A stretch of 32,225 nt of DNA from Candidatus Zhuqueibacterota bacterium (GTDB taxonomy: Bacteria > Zhuqueibacterota > Zhuqueibacteria > Residuimicrobiales > JAFGEC01). The stretch is taken from positions 1 to 32,225 of the forward strand of contig JAFGEC010000213.1 in the NCBI GenBank assembly GCA_016931775.1, in the 5' to 3' direction. Under the pieces are notes generated by a model. That model ran no database searches, was not told the origin of the DNA, and saw only the letters and a program-made list of their open reading frames with translations. Below are positions 23,335 to 31,487 of the stretch, piece after piece. The position numbers and the translations under genes are program-made. Within the stretch, counting starts at the first letter, position 1, and every line of letters starts with the position of its first letter.

Positions 23335-26300
23335 GTGAAAAGAATGATCATGATGTTATTTGTGCTTTATACTGTCTGTTGGTTATCAGCACAATCCCTT
23401 ATTCAGGAAGAACAGGATTTTACCTTTGCAAGTCAACTGGCCGAAAAGGGGATGTACGATTTAGCTGCCGTGCAGTTTTCCCGTTACGCGGAAACATATC
23501 CGCTCAGTCCCAAAGCCCCAGAAGCGATGTTTAAGGCGGCAGTCAACTTTGAAAAAGCGGATAGTCTGGGTAAAGCCGCGTCGACCTATATGAGCCTTTT
23601 GTTAAAGTTCCCCGATTCGCGGTTTATCGACCGTGCCATTTATAACCGTGCTGCCATCCTTTCCAATAGAGGTGAACATCGTGACGCCGCGGTCACATTT
23701 TCCCGGTTGTATTTGTTTTTACCGGAAAGTGAACTTGTGCCGGATGCTCAAATTGCTGCGTGCCGTGAGTATTTAAAAATCAATGATTTAAAATCGGCAG
23801 CGGAATCGGTCGATATATTGCTGGAAAAATTTTCCACCCATCCTTTGCGCCTTGAAGCCCGGTACCTTTTGGCCGAAATCCAGCGTCGCCAAAATCAACC
23901 TTCACTCGCACTGGGGCAGTTGGACCGTATATTGAGCGATCGTGTCAATGACGAACTGGCGGTGAAAGCGAGGTATCTGCGCGCTAAAATTTTCGAACAA
24001 ATGGGCAAATACACCCTGGCGGACAGTGTGTTGTATACTATTGTCAACAGTGGTGCAAAAATGGATACGATTTATGCTGCCGGTAAAAAATTGGCAAGAA
24101 CACTTTTCGATCGCGGTCAGTGTGCAAAATCAATCGACGTGATTCAGAAAATACTTGCCCTTGAGCCGGCTGACCCTTTTGATTTTTTATCACTGCTTTG
24201 TGATAATTATTATATGCTTGAAAACTATGACGCCGCGCTTTCGGCACTGCAAAAAATACAACCGAACAGTTTGGATAATTCCCGGCGAATTGGATACGAG
24301 TTCCGGATGGGTAAAGTAAGGGGGCAATTAAAAGAATACGCTTATGCTCTGGAGAACTATCTGCAAACAATTACCTATGTGGATACCATAAAATCGCTGC
24401 AGATGCTCAAACACGAATCCATTATATCCGCTGCCAAGGCGCTTGTGGAATTGAACCGGCCGGGAGAAGCTGTTCGCAGGCTGCAGAATTATATCAACGC
24501 TGACCAGCCTGTAAAGCACATTGATGAAATTTTGTATCAAATGGGCCAAATTCAGGAAGAGCATCTGAAAGATTATTTCGGCGCACGGCAGAATTACTCG
24601 TCCATCAGCAGCCTGAGTTACAAAAGTCAGCTGTCCGATGACACGATTCTCGGTGTCGCGCGTACATTTGAAACGGAAGGTAATTATTCTCTGGCCATCG
24701 GGGAGTATAACCGGTATTTTCAACTCTACCCCGGCGCAGACGATTATGATCGAATTGAGAAACGGGTTGATTATCTCCGAAAGTTCAAGCTGGTCCGGTC
24801 CGATCAAGCTCAAAACGCATTGAATAACATGATGGCGCAAAATATGCTCGGTGCATCCCCGGCCCGGATGCTTCTGGATTGGGCCAAACAACAGATCACC
24901 ATATTCCACGATTATAAAAAAGCGCTGGCATCTCTCAAGAAAATTATCGGTAAAGGACAGGAAGACGTTCAAGAAGAAGAGTTGTTTTATTTAATGGCCC
25001 TTTGCCATGCTCGTTTGGCGGATTATTACCTCGTCAATAAACAATCCACTTTTAGCACACACCTGGACACTTTGAATAAAACATTGTCTTATTTGACCCA
25101 AAATTTTCCCGAATCGCGTTACATCCCCGGAATCTGGTATGAACTCACTCGCCTGCAGTTATCTGTTACCGAAGAAAAGTCACAAAAGATAGAAATACTT
25201 GAGAACTCTATCGGTTCTTCCATCATATTACCGGACAGTTTGGATAACAGTCTAAAGTATTTATTGCTCAAGGAGCTTGTTCACGATCGCAATACATTTA
25301 ATCCGGCCAATGTAACCCGGGCAAAAAATCTTGCAAAAGATATCACGGCAATACGATCGCCGCTTGCAGGACGCGCATTTTTCCTTGAAGGCGTCATGTA
25401 CCTGTGGATGGAACGGCCTGATTCTGCAGCCAATCTTATACAACGTGTCATCAATGAATATAGTCTCAGTCCTGACGTCGTCAAGGCGTATTTTATTTTA
25501 GCGGATATTCACGATCTTTTAGGATTATGGAATGAAGCGGAGCGGCTTTATACCGTGGTTTCAGAACAGTATTATTACTCCAAGCTGGCGCCTTACGCCC
25601 GGGAAAGGTTGATGAATATGCTCGTTCGGCAGGGGAAATCGCGTGAGGCTATAAAACGCTACAAACAACTCGAAACGCAGGTCCCGCGTGAATTTGCCAT
25701 TTATTTTTCCGGGGCATCGGATGATGAAATGCTCTGGTTTTTTGCCCAGGCACAAATGCAGGAGGATAAACCGAATGAGGCACTTTATTCGCTGAAGAGA
25801 TATCTTTTAAATTACCCCAATGGCAAATATCGCAAAGAAGCGTTGAATCAAGCGGGAGAACTGGCCAACCAACTGAACCATCTGGATATGGCCCTGGGAT
25901 ATTTTGAGGAATTGATCAGAACCTTTCCAAAGGACAGTTTGGCACAATCAGCAAGTGTGAGGGCCGGGGATATTTATTACGACAGAGGGCTTTTCGATAA
26001 AGCCCTTTCGCGTTATATTCAAGTGGGGGATAGCGTTCATCAAGATTTGAAAATTACATCCAAAGCAAAGCAAATTTTATGTGAATATAAACTGGGTAAT
26101 GTGGTTCGGGCTTCGGCGATGGCGGAACAGTTCGAACGAGAGTTTAATAATGCACCGTATCAGGCGGAGTTTTTATATGAGGAAGGATTGTACTATTTAA
26201 ATCAAAAAGATTTTAAAGAGGCTGAAAAAACATTCAGGCTTCTGTCAAAGCGGTACGATGATATTCCGGCGGGTGGCAGGGGAGAACTTGGACTCGCGCG

Positions 26301-27000
26301 TATGTATGTTATCACCAATAAAACTGAAGATGCGCTGAAAAGCTTGACCAAAATACCTGAAAAATACCAGGATCCGGAAATTGTCGCAACGGCTTACCTC
26401 AACCTCGGAGATTTTTATTATGAAAATCGCCAGGACGAGAACTGTATTCTTGCCTGCGTTAAAGTCCTTGATTTGCGGGAGCATGGTCCTTTGCGTGCCC
26501 GCGCTATCCAATTGCTGGTAGACGCCTATGACAATTTGGGAATGCGTGATAGAGCGATATCGCTGCTGCGGGAATATATTGAAATGTATCCCGGTGATCC
26601 TGAGATTTTACAAAAAAAAATCAGAGTCGGCGTTTTGCTTTATTACCTCAAAGATTACGACCGGGCCATTGCCCATCTGCGTCAACTTAAACCTCTTGTG
26701 AGCGACGAGGATGAACCGCGGGTGCAGTACTGGATTGCCAAATCCTACGCAGATCATGGCAATCGTGAACAGGCGATTGTGGAATTTTTAAAAGTTAAAT
26801 ATCTCAGCAAGCCCGGAAAACTTCCTTATGGTGCAACGGCGCTTTACGAGGCTGCTATGGAATATCGAAAGCTGGGAAACCTGACGAAAGCCAAGGAATT
26901 ACTGCAGCAGGTTGTTCGGGAAAGAGGAACATCAGATAATATCGGCCAGGCTGCAAGTATGAAAATTCGTGAAATTGATGCGGAAATGCAGAAAATATGA
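23335..27000 (+). CDS. Large exported tetratricopeptide-repeat protein
   Basis: A 1221-residue protein with a Sec-type signal (KRMIMMLFVLYTVCWLSA) followed by almost continuous TPR-like helix pairs, for example DLAAVQFSRYAETYPLSPKAPEAM, SRYIPGIWYELTRL, AERLYTVVSEQYYYSKLAPYA and FKEAEKTFRLLSKRYDDIPAGG. The repeats with Y-P-x-S/D-x-x-A spacing resemble BamD/YbgF-type periplasmic TPRs. It probably works as a periplasmic or outer-membrane scaffold, but I recognise no specific family. The start is GTG 23335 with GGAGA 9 bases upstream; the ORF track start is inside pcrA. It is 1 base after pcrA and overlaps nadC by 4 bases, so it is embedded in a housekeeping series. Confidence 0.85.
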   Translation: MKRMIMMLFVLYTVCWLSAQSLIQEEQDFTFASQLAEKGMYDLAAVQFSRYAETYPLSPKAPEAMFKAAVNFEKADSLGKAASTYMSLLLKFPDSRFIDRAIYNRAAILSNRGEHRDAAVTFSRLYLFLPESELVPDAQIAACREYLKINDLKSAAESVDILLEKFSTHPLRLEARYLLAEIQRRQNQPSLALGQLDRILSDRVNDELAVKARYLRAKIFEQMGKYTLADSVLYTIVNSGAKMDTIYAAGKKLARTLFDRGQCAKSIDVIQKILALEPADPFDFLSLLCDNYYMLENYDAALSALQKIQPNSLDNSRRIGYEFRMGKVRGQLKEYAYALENYLQTITYVDTIKSLQMLKHESIISAAKALVELNRPGEAVRRLQNYINADQPVKHIDEILYQMGQIQEEHLKDYFGARQNYSSISSLSYKSQLSDDTILGVARTFETEGNYSLAIGEYNRYFQLYPGADDYDRIEKRVDYLRKFKLVRSDQAQNALNNMMAQNMLGASPARMLLDWAKQQITIFHDYKKALASLKKIIGKGQEDVQEEELFYLMALCHARLADYYLVNKQSTFSTHLDTLNKTLSYLTQNFPESRYIPGIWYELTRLQLSVTEEKSQKIEILENSIGSSIILPDSLDNSLKYLLLKELVHDRNTFNPANVTRAKNLAKDITAIRSPLAGRAFFLEGVMYLWMERPDSAANLIQRVINEYSLSPDVVKAYFILADIHDLLGLWNEAERLYTVVSEQYYYSKLAPYARERLMNMLVRQGKSREAIKRYKQLETQVPREFAIYFSGASDDEMLWFFAQAQMQEDKPNEALYSLKRYLLNYPNGKYRKEALNQAGELANQLNHLDMALGYFEELIRTFPKDSLAQSASVRAGDIYYDRGLFDKALSRYIQVGDSVHQDLKITSKAKQILCEYKLGNVVRASAMAEQFEREFNNAPYQAEFLYEEGLYYLNQKDFKEAEKTFRLLSKRYDDIPAGGRGELGLARMYVITNKTEDALKSLTKIPEKYQDPEIVATAYLNLGDFYYENRQDENCILACVKVLDLREHGPLRARAIQLLVDAYDNLGMRDRAISLLREYIEMYPGDPEILQKKIRVGVLLYYLKDYDRAIAHLRQLKPLVSDEDEPRVQYWIAKSYADHGNREQAIVEFLKVKYLSKPGKLPYGATALYEAAMEYRKLGNLTKAKELLQQVVRERGTSDNIGQAASMKIREIDAEMQKI

Positions 27001-27845
27001 ACGTCTTACCGGAAAACAGCGAGCATCTGATTGATGTAGCGCTGACTGAAGACCTGGGCGGCCGGGGGGATATCACGACTCAAGCTATCGGAGAGGAAAC
27101 GGACATTCGATCCGCTTTTATTTATGCCAAGCAGCCCGGTGTTGTCGCCGGTTTGGCCATCGTCGAAAAAGTTTTCGGCATCATGGATCCGTCCATATCG
27201 ATTTCCTTTTTACTCAATGATGGTGATGCCGTCGAGACGGGGCAAAAGATCGTCGGTCTCAAGGGACCGGTAAATGGTATTTTAAAAGCGGAGAGAACGG
27301 CGTTGAATTTTCTTGGACGTCTGTCCGGAATCGCTTCTATTACGGCCGAATTCGTTCGCCAGGTGAAAGGAACAGGCGCTGTTGTTTTGGATACCCGTAA
27401 AACCACACCCGGCTGGCGCTTTTTGGAAAAATATGCCGTTCGTTGCGGCGGCGGACAAAATCACCGCATGGGACTCTACGATATGTTTTTAATCAAGGAA
27501 AACCACATCACCAAGGCAGGCGGGATCGAGCTTGCGGTGAATCAATGCCGCCAATATATGAAGAGCAGAGGATTTAAAGCCCCGATCGAGGTGGAAACGG
27601 TAAATTTAATTCAGGTGCGGCAAGCCCTGGCTTGCCGTGTGGATCGGATTATGCTGGACAATATGGACCTGGAACTTGTGCGTGAATGCGTTCGGGTGGT
27701 CAATCGCCGCATACCACTGGAGGCGTCGGGGAACGTCTCGCTTAAAAATGTCCGTCAGATCGCTCAAACCGGTGTCGACTTTATATCAAGCGGTTTTGTT
27801 ACTCATTCTGCTCGAACGCTCGATATAAGTCTATTGGTCGAATGA
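26997..27845 (+). CDS. nadC: Nicotinate-nucleotide pyrophosphorylase (quinolinate phosphoribosyltransferase)
   Basis: Makes nicotinate mononucleotide from quinolinate and PRPP in de novo NAD synthesis. The 282-residue protein shows EDLGGRGDITTQAI, GVVAGLAIVEKVF, ERTALNFLGRLSGIAS, the active-site DTRKTTPGWRFLEKYAV with RCGGGQNHRMGLYD, and the barrel motifs EVETVNLIQV, IMLDNMD, LEASGNVSL and ISSGFVTHSA. The length is normal. The ATG overlaps the TPR gene stop as ATGA. NadA and NadB are not in the window. Confidence 0.96.
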   Translation: MNVLPENSEHLIDVALTEDLGGRGDITTQAIGEETDIRSAFIYAKQPGVVAGLAIVEKVFGIMDPSISISFLLNDGDAVETGQKIVGLKGPVNGILKAERTALNFLGRLSGIASITAEFVRQVKGTGAVVLDTRKTTPGWRFLEKYAVRCGGGQNHRMGLYDMFLIKENHITKAGGIELAVNQCRQYMKSRGFKAPIEVETVNLIQVRQALACRVDRIMLDNMDLELVRECVRVVNRRIPLEASGNVSLKNVRQIAQTGVDFISSGFVTHSARTLDISLLVE

Positions 27846-27873
27846 GTCAAAATGTCTTATATGTCATTTTGGC
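27846..27873 (+). terminator. Possible terminator hairpin after nadC (weak)
   Basis: GTCAAAATG and CATTTTGGC form a 9-bp stem with one G-U around a 10-base loop, right after the nadC stop. No T-run follows directly (the next is GAGTTTTTG about 18 bases on), so intrinsic termination is doubtful. It may mark the operon end, since the next gene has its own promoter. Confidence 0.3.
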
Positions 27874-27959
27874 AAATAGGAATGAGTGAGTTTTTGATCT
27901 TTCAAATCAAAAAAACAGTTATTTAGCTCGTGATTTCAAGTAGATTCATGGAACAATTA

Positions 27960-27989
27960 TTGCTATGATTATGTTGTTTAATGTATATT
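27960..27989 (+). promoter_or_regulatory. Candidate promoter of the ClpX-like gene
   Basis: TTGCTA (27960-27965) and TATATT (27984-27989) are 18 bases apart. Transcription would begin near 27996, so the ORF-track start at 27988 would lie inside the promoter. The start ATG 28012 with its TGAGG site would then have a short leader of about 16 bases. Confidence 0.5.
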
Positions 27990-28011
27990 GCAAACAATGA
28001 ATGAGGTTATA

Positions 28012-29544
28012 ATGTCGATAGTAAACAATGCCAAAGTACCGTCACCCGAGGAAATTCAACGTGATGTGCGTGAATTTTTAAAAGACAAATATGGTGATAA
28101 AATACATGTTCCTCCCGAACCCAATGCCATGGGAAACGAACCCGATAACACGTCCGGTTCCGGAACCACACCGCCCGTGATTCATTTTGATTTAAAACCC
28201 ACAGAACTCGAGTCGTATTTACAGCAGTATGTCGTGGGTCAGGACGACGCCATCGAGGTCTTAGCCACCAAGATCTGCACGCATTTTAACCGGATGAAAC
28301 TTGAGAACTCTCCGGGAGGCATCAGTGAATTAGTGGGGAATATCAAGAGCAATATTCTAATGATTGGCCCTACCGGAGTCGGCAAGACATTCATCATCAA
28401 ACTCATTGCGAAAAAGGTCGGCGTACCGTTCGTAAAAGGTGATGCGACGAAATTCAGTGAAACCGGATATGTGGGTGGTGATGTGGAAGACCTTGTCAGA
28501 AATCTGGTACACGAGGCCAATGGTGATATTAAACTCGCTGAATACGGTATTATCTATCTGGATGAAATCGACAAAATTGCTTCCTCCGGCAGTCATTTCG
28601 GTCCAGATGTGTCGCGTAGCGGTGTACAGCGTAATTTGCTGAAATTGATGGAAGAAGCTGAAGTCGATTTGAAAACCCCCCATGATCTGGCAGCACAAAT
28701 GGAAGCCGCTATGGAAGCACAACGAACCGGAAAAGTAAAACGAAAAAAAATAAACACCAAAAATATATTGTTTGTCACCAGTGGCGCATTTTTTCAGCTT
28801 GCCGATATCATCCGAAAAAGATGCAATCAGCAGCCGCTTGGTTTCAAGAATCCTGCCCAGGCCGAACTGGAAAATGATTATGTTGATGTGCTGAAAAAGG
28901 TGCGCTCAGAAGATCTTATCAATTTCGGATTCGAATCCGAATTTGTCGGCCGGCTTCCGGTTGTTGTGACGCTAAATGATCTGGATGTGAATGGTTTGTA
29001 TGAAATATTGCGCAGTCCCAACAGTACCGTGATCCTGGGAAAAAAGCGCGACTTTCAATCCTATGGTATCAAAATAAATTTTAAAGATGATGCCCTTTAC
29101 AGAATTGCCGAGTTGGCCTTCCAAGAGCATACCGGTGCACGCGGACTTGTCAGTGTGGTTGATCGACTGTTGCTGAAATTTGAAAAGACACTGCCGGATA
29201 CTGATATCAATGAATTTACTGTAACTCGCGCGGTCATTGAAAATCCCGCAGCGGAATTAAAAGCCTTGATAACGGATTTTTATGTGAAAAAATTCCAAAA
29301 ACGCTTTCTTGCCACCAACGGTATTGTGATTACTTTTACAGAGCCGGCAAAGCAACTTTTACAAAAGAAAGCGGAAAAATCGGGGAGGAATTTTGCGGAT
29401 ATTTGTAACGATTTGTTCAAAGATTACGAATATGGATTACGGCTGCTCTCCACGGAAGAATTTACTGTCGATGAAGAGACGGTTCTCGATCCGAAAACGC
29501 GGTTGGAAGGTTTGATTAAAAAATCCTATGTAAAAGGTGAATAA
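28012..29544 (+). CDS. ClpX-like AAA+ ATPase, non-canonical (no zinc-binding domain, extended C-terminus)
   Basis: A 510-residue AAA+ unfoldase related to ClpX. It has Walker A GPTGVGKT (about 119-126), a pore-1-like GYVGGDVEDL near 152, Walker B IIYLDEIDKIA near 181, DVSRSGVQRNLLKLMEE, EFVGRLPVVVTLNDL, and the sensor-2-type HTGARGL near 377. The tripeptide LGF at 276-278 sits where ClpX has its ClpP-binding IGF loop and fits [LIV]G[FL], so ClpP docking remains possible. The first 80 residues contain no Cys, so the ClpX zinc-binding domain is absent and adaptor or substrate recognition must differ. About 100 extra residues at the C-terminus (ITFTEPAKQLLQKKAEKSG) look like a second small AAA-lid-like domain. 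The start at ATG 28012 is set by GAGG 5 bases upstream. Confidence 0.85.
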   Translation: MSIVNNAKVPSPEEIQRDVREFLKDKYGDKIHVPPEPNAMGNEPDNTSGSGTTPPVIHFDLKPTELESYLQQYVVGQDDAIEVLATKICTHFNRMKLENSPGGISELVGNIKSNILMIGPTGVGKTFIIKLIAKKVGVPFVKGDATKFSETGYVGGDVEDLVRNLVHEANGDIKLAEYGIIYLDEIDKIASSGSHFGPDVSRSGVQRNLLKLMEEAEVDLKTPHDLAAQMEAAMEAQRTGKVKRKKINTKNILFVTSGAFFQLADIIRKRCNQQPLGFKNPAQAELENDYVDVLKKVRSEDLINFGFESEFVGRLPVVVTLNDLDVNGLYEILRSPNSTVILGKKRDFQSYGIKINFKDDALYRIAELAFQEHTGARGLVSVVDRLLLKFEKTLPDTDINEFTVTRAVIENPAAELKALITDFYVKKFQKRFLATNGIVITFTEPAKQLLQKKAEKSGRNFADICNDLFKDYEYGLRLLSTEEFTVDEETVLDPKTRLEGLIKKSYVKGE

Positions 29545-29580
29545 ACGCCGAGTTTTATAGAAATTTTGTAAGAATCTTGG

Positions 29581-29601
29581 ACCACTGCCTCCGGCGGTGG
29601 T
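29581..29601 (+). terminator. Strong hairpin between the ClpX-like gene and uvrC (terminator or REP-like element)
   Basis: ACCACTGCC-TCC-GGCGGTGGT is a 9-bp stem with one G-U and a three-base loop, GC-rich against an AT-rich surround. A run of five T residues begins 8 bases after the stem, too far for an ideal intrinsic terminator. The ORF-track start codon for uvrC (GTG 29597) lies inside the 3' arm, which argues against that start. Confidence 0.45.
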
Positions 29602-29644
29602 AAATGACTTTTTGATACGAAACCGATTTAAATTCGATCACCAC

Positions 29645-31486
29645 ATGCAGGAAATTCCACAGAATATTGCCCAAAAACTGGCCAATCTCTCCGATAAACC
29701 CGGTGTATATTTATTTAAAGACCGGCGTGGGGATATTATCTATATCGGTAAAGCCAAAGTTCTAAAAAACCGCGTTCGTTCCTATTTTCACAGGGGCCGG
29801 ATTTATGATATAAAGCTTGTGCGGATGGTCAGCCGGATTGAAGATATTGAAACGATTGTAACGGATTCGGAGGTCGAGGCCCTGATTTTGGAAGCCAATC
29901 TGGTCAAAGAGTACAAACCGCGCTACAATATTAATCTCAAGGATGATAAAAGTTTTCCATATATCCGCGTATCCGATGAACCGTTTCCGCGCATTTTTCC
30001 CACTCGCCGGCTGATACGGGATGGCTCTCGTTATTTCGGCCCTTATACGGACGTAAACGGCATGCGTGATGTGCTCAAAGCTATCCGCCGGCTGTTTCCG
30101 GTGAGGTCGTGCAAGTTGAAAATGACGGAGCAGACGGTTCAGAAGGGCAAACACATTGTTTGTTTGGATTATCATATCCACAAGTGTTTAGGCCCATGTG
30201 AAGGATACATTTCAAGAACGGAATATCTGGATATTATCGAGTATGTGGTCAAATTTATTCAGGGCCACACGTCGGAAATAGAAAAACAATTGAAAATCCG
30301 GATAACCGAACTGGCCGAATCGCTTCGGTTTGAAGAGGCTGCCCGTCTGCGCGATCAGTTGAAAGCCGTTACCAATTTTCAGCAGCGTCAAAAAATTGTG
30401 GATCAAACACGAAAAGACCGGGATATTCTTGCCGCCGCCTCAGAAGATCAGGATACCTGCTGTGTGGTTTTTAAGGTGCGCGACGGCAAGATCATTGCCC
30501 GTCAGCATTTTTACCTGCAAAATGTCCGGAATGAAAATCTGGATACGGTCATTGCGGCGTTTATGAAACAATATTATTTAAAAGCTGATTTTATTCCGGC
30601 TGAAATATATCTTCAAGTTGATTTGGGGGAAGAACTCCAGCCGTTGAGTGAATGGTTGTCTATGAAACGCAGTTCGGCGGTTCATATCGTTCAGCCACAG
30701 AGGGGAGAAAAAGCTCAGTTATTACAAATGTGTATAAAAAATGCACGCTTGTTGCTTAACGAGCTGTTGATCCAGAAGCAAAAAGCCCGTGATTATGTCG
30801 CCGGCTCGATAACGGCACTGCAAAAGGATCTGAGCCTGAAAAATCCCCCGAAAAGGATTGAAGCATTTGACATTTCAAATATCCAGGGCGCTGATCCCGT
30901 CGCTTCCATGGTTTGTTTCGTGAACGGGAAACCGTATAAATCCGCTTACCGGCACTACAAGATCCGTAGTAAAAAAAGTCCTGACGATTTTGCCATGATG
31001 AACGAGGTAGTTGGACGGCGGTATAAAAGACTGATAAATGAAAAAGAACCTCTGCCCGACCTTATCCTCATCGACGGCGGCAAGGGCCAGCTTTCCGCTG
31101 CTTTAAAGGCACTTAAAGAGTTGGGTATTCACGAACCATCCATTGCCGCACTGGCGAAAAAACTGGATGAGGTTTTTGTGCCGGGCCAAAAGGATCCCTT
31201 GAATATCCGCAGGGATTCGGCGGGATTGCGTGTTTTACAAAAGGTGCGGGATGAATCTCACCGTTTTGCCATCAGCTATCACCGTAAATTACGAAAAAAG
31301 CGCACTCTGATTTCGGAAATCGATAAAATACCCGGTATCGGACCACAACGCAAGACGCTGCTGTTGAAAAATTTTGGTTCGGTGACAAAAATTAAGCAAA
31401 AATCTGTCGAGGAGCTTTCGGCAATTGCCGGTATTTCCACTAAAACCGCGACACAGGTTTTTGATTATTTCCACAAGGAACGTTAG
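29645..31486 (+). CDS. uvrC: UvrABC system protein C (excinuclease subunit)
   Basis: A 613-residue endonuclease that makes both incisions in nucleotide excision repair. It has an N-terminal GIY-YIG domain (GVYLFKDRRGDIIYIGKAKV), a Cys cluster (KCLGPCEGYI), the UVR motif LRFEEAARLRDQL, an RNase-H-like nuclease with IEAFDISNIQGADPVASMV and DLILIDGGKGQLSAAL, and a C-terminal tandem helix-hairpin-helix (IPGIGPQRKTLLLKNFG). ATG 29645 gives the usual family N-terminus (MQEIPQNIAQKLANLSDKPG). No good ribosome binding site is seen there, and the upstream GTG 29597 would add 16 unlikely residues lying in a hairpin. The next gene starts 1 base after its stop. Confidence 0.95.
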   Translation: MQEIPQNIAQKLANLSDKPGVYLFKDRRGDIIYIGKAKVLKNRVRSYFHRGRIYDIKLVRMVSRIEDIETIVTDSEVEALILEANLVKEYKPRYNINLKDDKSFPYIRVSDEPFPRIFPTRRLIRDGSRYFGPYTDVNGMRDVLKAIRRLFPVRSCKLKMTEQTVQKGKHIVCLDYHIHKCLGPCEGYISRTEYLDIIEYVVKFIQGHTSEIEKQLKIRITELAESLRFEEAARLRDQLKAVTNFQQRQKIVDQTRKDRDILAAASEDQDTCCVVFKVRDGKIIARQHFYLQNVRNENLDTVIAAFMKQYYLKADFIPAEIYLQVDLGEELQPLSEWLSMKRSSAVHIVQPQRGEKAQLLQMCIKNARLLLNELLIQKQKARDYVAGSITALQKDLSLKNPPKRIEAFDISNIQGADPVASMVCFVNGKPYKSAYRHYKIRSKKSPDDFAMMNEVVGRRYKRLINEKEPLPDLILIDGGKGQLSAALKALKELGIHEPSIAALAKKLDEVFVPGQKDPLNIRRDSAGLRVLQKVRDESHRFAISYHRKLRKKRTLISEIDKIPGIGPQRKTLLLKNFGSVTKIKQKSVEELSAIAGISTKTATQVFDYFHKER

Positions 31487-31487
31487 A

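Noticed and set aside
29597-29644. GTG 29597 as uvrC start
   Set aside because: It lies in a strong hairpin, lacks a ribosome binding site and adds 16 residues not typical of UvrC.
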